From positions 1-64,000 of the forward strand of contig NZ_CAMVPU010000018.1 in assembly GCF_947169445.1 (NCBI RefSeq): 64,000 nt of DNA, written 5' to 3'. A program made the position numbers and the translations under genes. The notes below the pieces were generated by a model that worked only from the letters and a program-made list of their open reading frames with translations, was not told where the DNA came from and did no database searches. Positions 27,165-36,281 of this stretch are shown here, in pieces (the stretch's first letter is position 1; each line of letters starts with the position of its first letter). The DNA comes from an uncultured Butyrivibrio sp. (GTDB lineage: Bacteria > Bacillota > Clostridia > Lachnospirales > Lachnospiraceae).

Positions 27165-29045
27165 ATGAATAATAATTTAGCACTTTCAGATGATATACTT
27201 CTTAGTATTGAGAAGCCGGAGAGATACATAGGCAATGAGGTTAACAGTGTGACCAAGGATAAAGCTAAGGTCGACATCCGATTTGCCATGTGTTTCCCAG
27301 ACGTTTATGAAATTGGAATGTCTCATCTGGGTATACAGATTCTTTATGGAATGTTTAATTCTTATGACGATGTCTGGTGTGAGCGTGTGTATTCACCTTG
27401 GACCGATATGGACAAATTGTTAAGAGAAAAGGACATTCCTCTTTTTGCGCTTGAATCCCAGGATCCTGTTAAGGATTTTGATTTTCTTGGATTCACAATT
27501 CAGTATGAGATGTGTTATACAAATATTTTGCAGGTTTTAGATTTATCTAAGATACCTCTTTTGTCAAAGGATAGGACATGGGATGATCCTATCGTTGTAG
27601 GTGGCGGTCCCTGCACCTATAATCCAGAGCCGATAGCTGATTTCTTTGATTTCTTCTATATTGGCGAAGGCGAAACAAAATATCGCGAAATTTTTGAAGT
27701 TTATAAAGCAGCAAAAAGAGACGGAATATCCAGAGAAGAATTCCTCAGGCAGATTTCACATATTCCTGGAATGTATGTGCCTTCACTTTATAATGTGGAA
27801 TACAAAGAAGATGGTACTATTGCTTCAATGAAGCCCATTTTTGATGATGTTCCTGCTGAAATTAAAAAGGAAATGTGCACTGATCTTTCAGATGCTTTTT
27901 ATCCAACCAAGCCGGTAGTCCCCTATATTAAAATTACTCAGGACAGAGTTGTGCTTGAAGTAATGAGAGGATGTATCCGTGGCTGCAGATTCTGTCAGGC
28001 AGGTCAGCTTTACAAACCTCTTCGTGAGAAGGATGTGGAGCATCTTAAAAAGCTTGCTATTGAATCATTAAAAAACACAGGTTATGAAGAGATTTCTTTA
28101 AGCTCCTTAAGCTCTAGTGATTATACACATTTACCTGAGCTTTTGGATTTCCTTATTGAGGAATGTAAAGATAAAAAGGTAAATATTTCTTTACCATCCC
28201 TTAGAATTGATGCTTTTTCCCTGGATGTAATGAGCAAGGTTCAGGATGTTAAGAAGAGTTCACTTACATTTGCTCCTGAAGCTGGAACTCAAAGAATGCG
28301 TGATGTAATTAATAAGGGACTTACAGAAGAAGATATTCTTCGTGGTTCTCATGAGGCTTTTCTTGGTGGTTGGAATAAGGTTAAGCTCTACTTTATGCTT
28401 GGCCTTCCTTTTGAAACCGAGGAAGATATATTGGGAATCGGAGATATTGCTAATAAAGTTGCCGCAGAGTACTTTGAGACTGTTCCTAAGGAAAAGAGAA
28501 ATGGAAGAACAATTGATATTGTTGCAAGTACTTCATTCTTTGTTCCTAAGCCTTTTACTCCTTTCCAATGGGCACAGATGAATACAAAAGAAGAATTCCT
28601 TGATAAAGCCAATATAACCCGAAAGGGAATTATGGCACAGCTTAATCAAAAGCATATTAAGTACAACTGGCATGAAACAGATGCCAGCATGATGGAAGGC
28701 GTTCTGGCAAGAGGTGACAGGAAACTCGGAGAAGTCATTCTGAAGGCTTATCAGAAAGGCTGCTTTTATGATGCTTGGAGCGAATATTTTAAATTCGATG
28801 TATGGATGGAGACCTTTGAAGAATGCGGTATAGATCCTTTGTTCTATACTACCAGATTCAGAGCAGATGATGAGATATTCCCTTGGGATATATTGAACTG
28901 CGGAGTGACAAAGTCATTCCTTTTAAGAGAATGGAAGAATGCCCAGGAAGGAAAGCCATCCAGCAACTGTCGTTTACACTGTCTTGGATGTGGCGCAGCC
29001 TCCTATGGAGTAGGAGTATGTCAGGAGGGCAAAGCTAATGCATAA
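27165..29045 (+). CDS. TIGR03960-type radical SAM protein with B12-binding-like domain
   Basis: A 626-residue protein. The N-terminal part (about 1-210) resembles a cobalamin-binding/Rossmann domain (FPDVYEIGMSHLGIQILY, VGGGPCTYNPEP); the radical SAM domain has the CxxxCxxC cluster motif in CIRGCRFCQAG near residue 269; the C-terminus has a CRLHCLGCG cysteine cluster. It is always paired in Firmicutes with a DUF2344 protein, encoded next and overlapping by 8 bp. The reaction is not established; the position beside RNase G and rplU suggests a link to RNA or ribosome modification (inference). Confidence 0.9.
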   Translation: MNNNLALSDDILLSIEKPERYIGNEVNSVTKDKAKVDIRFAMCFPDVYEIGMSHLGIQILYGMFNSYDDVWCERVYSPWTDMDKLLREKDIPLFALESQDPVKDFDFLGFTIQYEMCYTNILQVLDLSKIPLLSKDRTWDDPIVVGGGPCTYNPEPIADFFDFFYIGEGETKYREIFEVYKAAKRDGISREEFLRQISHIPGMYVPSLYNVEYKEDGTIASMKPIFDDVPAEIKKEMCTDLSDAFYPTKPVVPYIKITQDRVVLEVMRGCIRGCRFCQAGQLYKPLREKDVEHLKKLAIESLKNTGYEEISLSSLSSSDYTHLPELLDFLIEECKDKKVNISLPSLRIDAFSLDVMSKVQDVKKSSLTFAPEAGTQRMRDVINKGLTEEDILRGSHEAFLGGWNKVKLYFMLGLPFETEEDILGIGDIANKVAAEYFETVPKEKRNGRTIDIVASTSFFVPKPFTPFQWAQMNTKEEFLDKANITRKGIMAQLNQKHIKYNWHETDASMMEGVLARGDRKLGEVILKAYQKGCFYDAWSEYFKFDVWMETFEECGIDPLFYTTRFRADDEIFPWDILNCGVTKSFLLREWKNAQEGKPSSNCRLHCLGCGAASYGVGVCQEGKANA

Positions 29046-29766
29046 ACTTAGACTAAAATTCAGTAAAAACGGTCCAATTAAATTCATTGGCCATTTGGAT
29101 GTCATGCGTTATTTTCAAAAAGCTATTAGAAGAGCTGAAATTGACGTTAAATATTCTGAAGGCTTTAGCCCTCACCAGGTTATTTCTTTTGCTCAGCCTC
29201 TTAGCGTTGGTGCTACCAGCGATGGCGAATATATGGATATGACAGTCAACTCCATGACAAGTGTAACAGATGTTATGGATAGACTTAATTTGGTTATGAA
29301 TGAAGGCATTGAGATATTGGCTATAGAGGAATTATCCGAAAAAGATGAAAAAGCCATGACAGCTGCTTATGCTGCAAAATACAGAGTATGCTTTAGAGAA
29401 AACTTAAAACCAGACTTTGACTGGATTTCAGAATTTGAGAAATATCTATCACTTGATAAATTGCCTGCCATGAAGAAAACAAAAAGCGGTGAAAAAGAGA
29501 TAGATATGAAACCTCTTATTTTTGATTATTCTATTGATAGGGAAAACGAAAGCGTGACACTTCTTCTAAGTATGAGCAGCATTGCAACTTTGAAAGTCGC
29601 TCTTTTATTTGAAACCTTTTTTAGCTCGATATCAAAAGAAATATCAAAGAATGCTCTGAACATTCACAGAATTGATATTTATAAATCAGTTGAGTCAAAA
29701 GAGCAGAAATATATCGAACCATTCATAGCAAAAGATCCAAGTGAGAGGTTTATGATTAATGAATGA
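29038..29766 (+). CDS. TIGR03936/DUF2344 protein, partner of the radical SAM gene
   Basis: A 242-residue protein with the DUF2344 signature KFSKNGPIKFIGHLDVMRYF near the start and SEGFSPHQVISFAQPLSVG near residue 42. It overlaps the radical SAM gene by 8 bp and the RNase gene by 8 bp, so the three are probably translated together. In other genomes the two domains are sometimes fused. The biochemical role is unknown. Confidence 0.9.
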   Translation: MHKLRLKFSKNGPIKFIGHLDVMRYFQKAIRRAEIDVKYSEGFSPHQVISFAQPLSVGATSDGEYMDMTVNSMTSVTDVMDRLNLVMNEGIEILAIEELSEKDEKAMTAAYAAKYRVCFRENLKPDFDWISEFEKYLSLDKLPAMKKTKSGEKEIDMKPLIFDYSIDRENESVTLLLSMSSIATLKVALLFETFFSSISKEISKNALNIHRIDIYKSVESKEQKYIEPFIAKDPSERFMINE

Positions 29767-31003
29767 AGCTGAAATTATAGTTTCAACATATAGAAATACT
29801 CCGGTTGTTACTTCATTTATACAAGGCAAACTGGAGTATTTGTCATTTGTAAGAAAAAGTGAATTACATAATATATATCTTGGAAAAGTGGATCATATCG
29901 TCAAAAACATTAATGCTGCTTTTGTAAAATATGATGGTGAAAATATTGGTTATTTGCCTCTTGAAAAGATAACAAGTGCTTGTGTCGTTAATAGAGATTT
30001 CTCTAATAAACCTTATTTGGTCTCAGGGGATGAAGTTATTGTTCAGATTGATACAGAAGAGCTGAAAACTAAAAAAGCGAGATTGACAACCAATATAGCT
30101 ATTTCAGGAAGGTATTGTGTCATAACACTTGGGCGAGAAGGTGTCGGTGCATCAATAAAAATCGATACTGCTAAAAAGAAGATATTTATTGAGAAGGTAA
30201 AAGAAGAATATAAAATAATATCTCAAGATTTTCAGAGTAAATACCACGGCACAAAGTTCGGAATTATTATCAGAACCCAGGCCGGAGAACTTGATGAGAA
30301 TGAATCCCAAATAATAACTGATGATATCCAAAAAGTTCTTTCCAAGGTAATTGCAATAATTGAAAATGGAAGAACCAGAACAGTATATTCTCTGCTTAAT
30401 GCTTCATCAGAAGTTTTTTCAGAGGAGAGTATTTCAGCTAAAGATATTTTTGATGTTAAAGCAGATGCAATTTCAGATATGCTTTCTTTGAATGAAATTG
30501 AATATAATTATGAAAATGTTTATGAACATTATCTAAAAAATTTCAATTATCTAAATGCACGCGGTCTCAAGGATATTACACTGATAGTAGATTCCGGAAT
30601 TCATTGTATCAATTCTAAAATTGATGAACTCTTATCTAATAAAATCTGGCTTAAAAGTGGTGGATTTATAATAATAGAACAATTAGAGAGTTTTAATGCC
30701 ATAGACGTTAATTCAGGTAAAGCTATTAAGGGTAAAAACGATATTTCCGAAAAGATTAATCTGGAAGCTGCCGAAGAGATAATGCGTCAGATAAGACTAC
30801 GAAACCTTTCAGGTATGATTCTGATTGACTTTATCAATATGAAAAATGAAGAACAATATAATACGCTGATTGAACATGTGAAGAATTTATTCAAACTTGA
30901 TACGGTTCATAATAATTATATTGATATTACAGGTCTTGGCATTATGGAACTTACCAGAAATAAAAATGATAAGTCTTTACGAGAAATAATATCTTCTTTA
31001 TAA
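29759..31003 (+). CDS. Ribonuclease E/G family protein without the zinc-link segment
   Basis: A 414-residue protein with an S1-like domain (about 35-115, YLGKVDHIVKNINAAFV), RNase H-like and catalytic parts with both metal Asp residues in AIDVNSG (about 316) and LIDFINM (about 355). The C-terminus ends soon after LTRNKNDKSLREII; the CPxCxG zinc-link that dimerises RNase E/G is missing. It would cut single-stranded RNA in rRNA or mRNA maturation. Its start overlaps the DUF2344 gene. Confidence 0.88.
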   Translation: MNEAEIIVSTYRNTPVVTSFIQGKLEYLSFVRKSELHNIYLGKVDHIVKNINAAFVKYDGENIGYLPLEKITSACVVNRDFSNKPYLVSGDEVIVQIDTEELKTKKARLTTNIAISGRYCVITLGREGVGASIKIDTAKKKIFIEKVKEEYKIISQDFQSKYHGTKFGIIIRTQAGELDENESQIITDDIQKVLSKVIAIIENGRTRTVYSLLNASSEVFSEESISAKDIFDVKADAISDMLSLNEIEYNYENVYEHYLKNFNYLNARGLKDITLIVDSGIHCINSKIDELLSNKIWLKSGGFIIIEQLESFNAIDVNSGKAIKGKNDISEKINLEAAEEIMRQIRLRNLSGMILIDFINMKNEEQYNTLIEHVKNLFKLDTVHNNYIDITGLGIMELTRNKNDKSLREIISSL

Positions 31004-31056
31004 CTAAGTATATTTGAGAAGGTTCAAGAAAATTTATGAAAAAATGATAATATGTG

Positions 31057-31085
31057 TTGACATATATAAAAGTAGGTGCTATATT
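31057..31085 (+). promoter_or_regulatory. Strong sigma-A promoter of the rplU operon
   Basis: TTGACA (31057-31062), a 17-bp spacer and TATATT (31080-31085) form a near-consensus promoter. Transcription would start near 31092, giving a 75-nt leader before rplU. Confidence 0.85.
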
Positions 31086-31091
31086 ATCATG

Positions 31092-31167
31092 GTATGCCGC
31101 TTAACTAGGCTAAAGTGAGTTAATTCTCCGCCAAAGTTAGCGAGTTTTTTGAAGAAGGAGGTAACTT
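31092..31167 (+). promoter_or_regulatory. Ribosomal protein L21 leader RNA
   Basis: The leader folds as CGCUUAACUAGGC (31098-31110) against GCCAAAGUUAGCG (31130-31142), paired over about 11 bp with two bulges, closing a GAGUUAAUUCUC-type arm. Position and the CCGC..GCCAAAGUUAGCG signature resemble the L21 leader of Firmicutes, thought to let L21 repress its own operon. The family assignment is from memory of the motif. Confidence 0.65.
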
Positions 31168-31473
31168 ATGTACGCAATTATTGTAACTGGTGGTAAGCAG
31201 TACAAAGTTTCCGAGGGCGACGAGATCAGAGTAGAGAAGCTTGATATCGAGCCTGGAAAAGATGTAACATTTGATAATGTTATCGCAGTAAACGACGGAA
31301 CACTTAAGGTTGCTGGTGATGTAAGCTCAGCTAAGGTTGAGGCTACAGTTGTAGAGCAGGGCCGCGCTAAGAAGGTTATCGTTTACAAGTACAAGAGAAA
31401 GACTGGCTATCACAAGAAGAACGGACACAGACAGCCATTCACACTTGTTAAGATTAACAAGATCTCTATGTAA
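31168..31473 (+). CDS. rplU: 50S ribosomal protein L21
   Basis: A 101-residue protein starting MYAIIVTGGKQYKVSEGD and ending YHKKNGHRQPFTLVKI, full-length L21, a 23S rRNA-binding protein of the large subunit. It is first in the rplU-prp-rpmA order, with AGAAGGAGG as ribosome-binding site. Confidence 0.98.
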   Translation: MYAIIVTGGKQYKVSEGDEIRVEKLDIEPGKDVTFDNVIAVNDGTLKVAGDVSSAKVEATVVEQGRAKKVIVYKYKRKTGYHKKNGHRQPFTLVKINKISM

Positions 31474-31493
31474 TTTGAATTTCGTGGAATTAT

Positions 31494-31823
31494 ATGACTA
31501 CAGTAACTATTACCAAGACAGCAGATGATGCTTACAAGAGCATAGAGTGTTCAGGACATGCAGGTTTCGCTGAGTATGGTGAAGACATTGTTTGTTCTGC
31601 AATTTCTGTTTTGACAATCAATCTTGTGAATTCTTTAGAGAAATTTACGGATGATAAGTTTTCAACCAGTCAGAACGAGAAAAAAGGGCTAATAGTACTT
31701 AGATTTTCTGAGAATCCATCACATGATGCTGATTTATTATTAAAATCTTATGAGTTAGGCGTAGACAGTATATTCCAAAGTTATGGTAAGAAGTATTTGA
31801 ACATTAAATTTAGGAGGGAATAA
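31494..31823 (+). CDS. prp: Ribosomal-processing cysteine protease Prp
   Basis: A 109-residue protein with the Prp catalytic pair: His in CSGHAGFAEYGEDIVCSAIS (His22) and Cys in the same segment (Cys34). Prp removes the N-terminal extension of L27 in Firmicutes, and the next gene encodes L27 with exactly such an extension. It lies between rplU and rpmA as usual. Confidence 0.95.
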   Translation: MTTVTITKTADDAYKSIECSGHAGFAEYGEDIVCSAISVLTINLVNSLEKFTDDKFSTSQNEKKGLIVLRFSENPSHDADLLLKSYELGVDSIFQSYGKKYLNIKFRRE

Positions 31824-31826
31824 GTC

Positions 31827-32114
31827 ATGATGAATATGAACCTTCAATTTTTTGCTCATAAGAAGGGTGTTGGATCAACCAAGAACGGTAGAGATTCAGA
31901 ATCCAAGAGACTTGGAGCAAAAAGAGCTGACGGACAATTCGTAAAGGCCGGTAATATTTTATACAGACAGCGTGGAACACACATTCATCCTGGTGTAAAT
32001 GTAGGCATCGGTAGCGATGATACATTATATGCACTTGTTGATGGTGTTCTTAGATTTGAGCGCAAGGGCAGAGATAAGAAACAGGCTAGCGTTCATCCTG
32101 TAGAGAATAAGTAA
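31827..32114 (+). CDS. rpmA: 50S ribosomal protein L27 with Prp-cleaved N-terminal extension
   Basis: A 95-residue L27. The first residues MMNMNLQFF form the Firmicutes pre-sequence; cleavage after Phe-Phe would expose [14 protein letters not shown], the mature N-terminus that reaches toward the peptidyl-transferase centre. The rest ([25 protein letters not shown]) is standard L27. It follows prp by 3 bp; AGGAGGG precedes the first ATG, and a terminator follows. Confidence 0.98.
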   Translation: MMNMNLQFFAHKKGVGSTKNGRDSESKRLGAKRADGQFVKAGNILYRQRGTHIHPGVNVGIGSDDTLYALVDGVLRFERKGRDKKQASVHPVENK

Positions 32115-32126
32115 TTATGTTTAAGC

Positions 32127-32158
32127 GGGCTTCAAACAATTTGTTTGAAGCCCTTTTT
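32127..32158 (+). terminator. Terminator after rpmA
   Basis: A 12-bp perfect stem (GGGCTTCAAACA / TGTTTGAAGCCC) with a 3-base loop, followed by TTTTT. It may be partly read through into obgE, which starts 31 bp later with no clear promoter of its own. Confidence 0.9.
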
Positions 32159-32188
32159 ACAACTTATACGTTGTAGAAAAGGAGTAAT

Positions 32189-33532
32189 ATGCCTGTATTT
32201 GTAGATAAAGCAAGAATATTTATAGCAAGTGGTAAAGGTGGAGATGGTCACATCTCTTTTAGACGTGAAAAGTACGTGCCTAACGGCGGTCCGGATGGTG
32301 GTGACGGCGGTAAAGGTGGCGATATTATATTTAAAGTTGATGAAGGTATCAACACACTTTCTGATTTCCATTACGGCGGAAAATATAAAGCAGAAGCCGG
32401 TGGAGACGGTTATAAGAAACGTATGCACGGTAAAAATGGTGCAGATTTGATCATAAAGGTTCCGGAAGGAACTGTAATTAAAGAGGCAGAAACTGGAAAA
32501 GTAATTGCGGACATGAGCCTTGATAATAAAGAGGTCGTTGTATTAAAAGGCGGTCGTGGTGGTAATGGTAACATGCATTATGCTACCTCTACTATGCAGG
32601 CTCCTAAATATGCTCAGCCCGGCCAACCTGCATTAGAGCTTGAGGTCCTTTTGGAGCTTAAGGTAATTGCTGATGTTGGATTAGTAGGATTCCCTAATGT
32701 TGGAAAATCAACTTTCCTTTCAAAGGTATCAAATGCTAAGCCTAAGATTGCCAATTATCATTTCACAACTCTTTCTCCAATGCTTGGTGTTGTAGACCTT
32801 AAAGATGCAAAGGGGTTTGTAGTTGCCGATATTCCAGGTCTTATTGAAGGCGCCTCTGAAGGTGCAGGTCTTGGACATGAGTTTCTTCGTCATATAGAAA
32901 GAACTCGAATGATGATTCATATTGTGGATGCTGCATCTACAGAAGGCCGCGATCCATTTGAAGATATAGAAGCAATCAATAATGAGCTTAAGAATTATAA
33001 TGCTGATATCACGAAAAAGCCTCAGGTTATAGCTGCCAATAAAATTGATATGCTTCCTGACGGAGAAGATTCAGAAATAATTAAGAAACTCCGTGAAAAG
33101 TATGAACCACTTGGTGTTAAGGTGTTTGCGACCTCAACCCTTACTGGAAAAGGCATTCAGGAACTGTTATACTATGTAAGTAGAACAATTTCTGAGATTA
33201 ACGACAAGCCTATTGTATTTGAACAGGAATTCTTCCCTGATACAATGATCAAGACTGCAGAAGATGCATATACAGTAGAATATGATGAAGCAGCCAAAGA
33301 GTATGTCGTAGAAGGACCTAAGATTGAAAAAATGCTCGGCTATACTAACCTGGATTCCGAGAAGGGCTTTGCCTTCTTCCAGAAGTTTATGGCTGACAAT
33401 GGTATATTGGATGAGCTTGAAGCATTAAATATTCAAGAGGGTGATACCGTCAGAATGTATGGCTTTAGTTTTGAATATTACAGAAATGCTGATACAGCTA
33501 CTGAAGTAGTTGAAGAGGATGAAGAAGAATGA
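32189..33532 (+). CDS. obgE: GTPase Obg/CgtA
   Basis: A 447-residue protein: the Gly-rich Obg fold (about 1-158, GGDGGKGGDIIFKVD), the G domain with GFPNVGKST (about 168), the DIPGL switch and NKID, and a C-terminal OCT domain (about 345-430) with an acidic tail. Obg is an essential GTPase in 50S assembly and stress signalling. Its stop overlaps the next start (ATGA). Confidence 0.97.
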   Translation: MPVFVDKARIFIASGKGGDGHISFRREKYVPNGGPDGGDGGKGGDIIFKVDEGINTLSDFHYGGKYKAEAGGDGYKKRMHGKNGADLIIKVPEGTVIKEAETGKVIADMSLDNKEVVVLKGGRGGNGNMHYATSTMQAPKYAQPGQPALELEVLLELKVIADVGLVGFPNVGKSTFLSKVSNAKPKIANYHFTTLSPMLGVVDLKDAKGFVVADIPGLIEGASEGAGLGHEFLRHIERTRMMIHIVDAASTEGRDPFEDIEAINNELKNYNADITKKPQVIAANKIDMLPDGEDSEIIKKLREKYEPLGVKVFATSTLTGKGIQELLYYVSRTISEINDKPIVFEQEFFPDTMIKTAEDAYTVEYDEAAKEYVVEGPKIEKMLGYTNLDSEKGFAFFQKFMADNGILDELEALNIQEGDTVRMYGFSFEYYRNADTATEVVEEDEEE

Positions 33533-33849
33533 CACTTACAAGTAAACAAAGAGCATATTTAAAGAGCTTAGCCGCAGACCTTGAACCAGTTTTTCAGATT
33601 GGTAAATCAAGCGTAAGCCCTGAAATAACAAATGCTATCACAGAGACCTTTAATACTCATGAATTAGTTAAGATCACAGTTCTCAAGAATTGCACTGATG
33701 ATGTTAAAGAGGTTGCAATCACAATATCTGAGAGAACAAGATCAGAACTTATTCAGGTAATTGGTAGAAAATTTGTATTATACAAACCTTTTAAGGATGA
33801 GCCAAAGATTGTTTTACCAAAGGCATCAAAGAAGGCAAAAGAAGACTAA
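33529..33849 (+). CDS. yhbY: YhbY-type CRM-domain RNA-binding protein
   Basis: A 106-residue protein: LTSKQRAYLKSLAADLEP, FQIGKSSVSPEI and IGRKFVLYKP give a single CRM domain, an IF3-C-like fold that binds pre-50S particles. It overlaps obgE by 4 bp; the obg-yhbY-nadD order is common in Firmicutes. Confidence 0.94.
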   Translation: MTLTSKQRAYLKSLAADLEPVFQIGKSSVSPEITNAITETFNTHELVKITVLKNCTDDVKEVAITISERTRSELIQVIGRKFVLYKPFKDEPKIVLPKASKKAKED

Positions 33850-33944
33850 AAATTATAAATAACAAGCATTATCATTTAAAATGCATATAAGTTTTTTAAC
33901 CAGCAAATGATACTTTGATTTTTTATACCATTAGGAGGCTTAAT

Positions 33945-34553
33945 ATGGAATGCAGAAAGATTGGTATACTCGGAGGAACATTTGATCCAATTCATAACGC
34001 GCATCTTCTTTTAGGAGAATCTGCGCGGGAACAGTTTGGTCTGGACAGAGTTATTTTTATTCCAAACAATTTAACTCATTACAAAAAAAGAACTGATCTA
34101 TCCGGATGTGAAGAACGTTATCAAATGGTAAAAATGGCAATTAGCGAAAATCCATTTTTTACCTGTTCCAGGCTTGAAATTGATAAGCCTGATGGTTCTT
34201 ACACAGTTGATACCATAAATGATCTGAAAAACATGTACCCTGGTGATGAACTATATCTTATTCTTGGCGCAGATTCTGTAATTAGTATTGATTCCTGGTA
34301 CAAATCCAGGGAATTATTATCATCATGCATTATTTTGGCTGCCATAAGAGAAGAAGATGATATAGCTGATCTAGATAAAAAGAGAAGAGAATTAAAAGAT
34401 TTATATAACGCTGATATAAGACTTCTTTCTTTTAACAGAATAGATATTTCTTCGACAGATATTCGAAATCGTATTAAGAAAGGTAAGTCTGTCAGATATA
34501 TGCTACCTGATGAAGTTATTGAGTATATTTGTATCAAGGGGTTGTATAAATGA
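33945..34553 (+). CDS. nadD: Nicotinate-nucleotide adenylyltransferase
   Basis: A 203-residue protein with the nucleotidyltransferase motif GILGGTFDPIHNAHL near the start and ISSTDIRNRIKKG near residue 168. It adenylates nicotinate mononucleotide in NAD synthesis. ATG 33945 has TAGGAGG at ideal spacing; the upstream in-frame extension lacks one. yqeK overlaps its stop. Confidence 0.96.
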   Translation: MECRKIGILGGTFDPIHNAHLLLGESAREQFGLDRVIFIPNNLTHYKKRTDLSGCEERYQMVKMAISENPFFTCSRLEIDKPDGSYTVDTINDLKNMYPGDELYLILGADSVISIDSWYKSRELLSSCIILAAIREEDDIADLDKKRRELKDLYNADIRLLSFNRIDISSTDIRNRIKKGKSVRYMLPDEVIEYICIKGLYK

Positions 34554-35134
34554 GAACAATCGAGATAACTCAAAGATTACGAAAAGAGCTTCAAAAAGAA
34601 CTTAAACCGGATAGGTTCGATCATACACTTGGAGTCGCATATACAGCTGCCAGCATGGCATTTGTTTATGGCGCAGATGTTGAAAAAGCTTTGATAGCAG
34701 GAATGCTCCATGATTGTGCCAAGTGCATGAGCCATGAAGAGCAGGTACGGATCTGCGAGAAAAACAAGATTGATATCACAGAAGTTGAACGCAAAAATCA
34801 TTCTCTTTTACATGCCAAGGTGGGAATGTATCTTGCAAGAGCACGGTACGATGTGTATGATACAGAAATTTTAAATGCTATCAGATGGCATACTACCGGA
34901 AGAGAAGATATGACACTTCTTGAGAAAATAGTCTATATTGCTGATTTTATCGAACCAAACAGAAAACCTTTGGAAAACATGGATATAATTCGTAAGGAAG
35001 CTTTTACGGGTATAGACCTGTGTTTGGCACATATTCTGCATGATTCGGTTATATATTTACAAACCATAGGCAAAGAATGCGATGATGCTACGATGAATGC
35101 CTATGAATACTACAAAAAGTTTTATAAAGCATGA
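34550..35134 (+). CDS. yqeK: YqeK, HD-domain diadenosine tetraphosphatase
   Basis: A 194-residue HD-domain protein: RFDHTLGVAYTA, the metal-binding pair in GMLHDCAKCM (about 51), HSLLHAKVG and IRWHTTGREDMTLLEKIVYIADFIEPNR. YqeK family members symmetrically cleave Ap4A. It overlaps nadD (ATGA) and precedes rsfS in the conserved order. Confidence 0.94.
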   Translation: MRTIEITQRLRKELQKELKPDRFDHTLGVAYTAASMAFVYGADVEKALIAGMLHDCAKCMSHEEQVRICEKNKIDITEVERKNHSLLHAKVGMYLARARYDVYDTEILNAIRWHTTGREDMTLLEKIVYIADFIEPNRKPLENMDIIRKEAFTGIDLCLAHILHDSVIYLQTIGKECDDATMNAYEYYKKFYKA

Positions 35135-35145
35135 AAGAGGTAACG

Positions 35146-35508
35146 ATGGCTGATATTAGTGTTTCAAAGAAAATGGCCCTTATGGCTGTAGATGCATTAG
35201 AAGACAGAAAAGGTGATAATATCAGGATAATTGATATAAGCGAGATTTCAACGCTTGCAGATTATTTTATAATAGCTGGCGGATCCAATATCAATCAGGT
35301 TCAGGCAATGGCTGATAGCGTCCAGGAGAAGCTTGGCCGCGAAGGTTTTTTCACCAAAAATGTCGAAGGATATGAAGCCGGAAACTGGATTCTTCTTGAT
35401 TTTGGCGATATCATAGTTCATGTTTTTGATAATGAAAACAGATTATTCTATGATTTAGAGAGAATCTGGAGAGATGGTAAGAACGTAGCAAAAGAAGATC
35501 TTGCCTGA
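35146..35508 (+). CDS. rsfS: Ribosome silencing factor RsfS
   Basis: A 120-residue protein with VDALEDRKGDNIRIIDI, ADYFIIAGGSNINQVQAMAD and EGYEAGNWILLDFGDIIVHVF, standard for RsfS, which binds L14 and blocks subunit joining when nutrients are short. The start 35146 follows AGAGG by five bases and gives normal length; an ATG at 35131 overlapping yqeK would add five residues. Confidence 0.95.
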   Translation: MADISVSKKMALMAVDALEDRKGDNIRIIDISEISTLADYFIIAGGSNINQVQAMADSVQEKLGREGFFTKNVEGYEAGNWILLDFGDIIVHVFDNENRLFYDLERIWRDGKNVAKEDLA

Positions 35509-35525
35509 TATAGAAATTAAAAATA

Positions 35526-35577
35526 AGACGTATAAATCGTTTCATTAGTTGAAAGATTTATACGTCTATTTTTTTAG
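35526..35577. terminator. Bidirectional terminator between rsfS and lexA
   Basis: A 13-bp perfect stem (AGACGTATAAATC / GATTTATACGTCT, 35526-35538 and 35555-35567) is followed by ATTTTTTT on the plus side and preceded by A-rich sequence, serving the convergent rsfS and lexA transcripts. Confidence 0.85.
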
Positions 35578-35594
35578 TAATATAACTAGAGAAA

Positions 35595-36212
35595 TCAATA
35601 AAATCTCATTACTCCAAATACTTTTCCAAGAATCTGACAGTCATCTACAATGATAGGATCCATAGTATCATTCTCGGGCTGAAGTCTGATATGGCCATCT
35701 TCCTTATAAAAAGTCTTTACTGTTGCAGAATCATCAATCAAAGCAACTACCTGCTCTCCATTTTTAGCAGTATTACATTGCTGAACAAAAATCTGATCTC
35801 CATTGAAAATGCCTGCATTTATCATAGAATCACCCTTAACCTTGAGGATGAAAGCATCAGCACCCTTAGGACACATGCTGGCAGGGATTGGAATATAAGA
35901 ATCAATATTCTCTTCGGCGAGGATAGGAGCACCAGCAGCTACCTGTCCGATAACAGGAATGCTGACTATCTCAGTCCTGACCATGTTAAAACCATCATCA
36001 CATATTTCAATAGCCCTTGGCTTGGTGGGATCACGTCTGATATAACCGTTCTTCTCAAGAGTCTCAAGATGAGAATGAACAGAAGATGTAGATTTAAGAT
36101 TAACCGCTTTACATATATCTCTTACGGCAGGTGGAAAGCCTCTTTGAAGAGTCTGTTCCTTGATGTAATCAAGAATTTCCTGCTGTTTCTTCGAAATGTT
36201 ACCTTTTTCCAT
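35595..36212 (-). CDS. lexA: SOS repressor LexA
   Basis: A 205-residue protein. The winged-helix DNA-binding domain (about 1-70) includes SKKQQEILDYIKE and STSSVHSHLETLEKNGYI; the self-cleavage site is Ala-Gly in QVAAGAPI (about 94), with catalytic Ser in VKGDSMINAGI (about 130) and Lys in the DSATVKTF segment (about 167). RecA-stimulated autocleavage lifts repression of SOS genes. The start has AGGAGG; longer in-frame starts run through the operator region. Several LexA-like boxes lie just upstream. Confidence 0.97.
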   Translation of the reverse strand: MEKGNISKKQQEILDYIKEQTLQRGFPPAVRDICKAVNLKSTSSVHSHLETLEKNGYIRRDPTKPRAIEICDDGFNMVRTEIVSIPVIGQVAAGAPILAEENIDSYIPIPASMCPKGADAFILKVKGDSMINAGIFNGDQIFVQQCNTAKNGEQVVALIDDSATVKTFYKEDGHIRLQPENDTMDPIIVDDCQILGKVFGVMRFY

Positions 36213-36281
36213 GAGAACCTCCTGTATAAGCATATTTACTATGTTTACATGTAAGATTATAACACTATTAGAATATATTAG

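Noticed and set aside
32127..32158. rpmA terminator as the end of the operon
   Set aside because: obgE begins 31 bp later without a visible promoter, so the hairpin may only reduce, not end, transcription; kept as terminator but not as a hard operon border.
35691..36254. 187-residue plus-strand reading frame opposite lexA
   Set aside because: lexA is well supported on the minus strand, and the opposite frame has no recognisable domain or start site.
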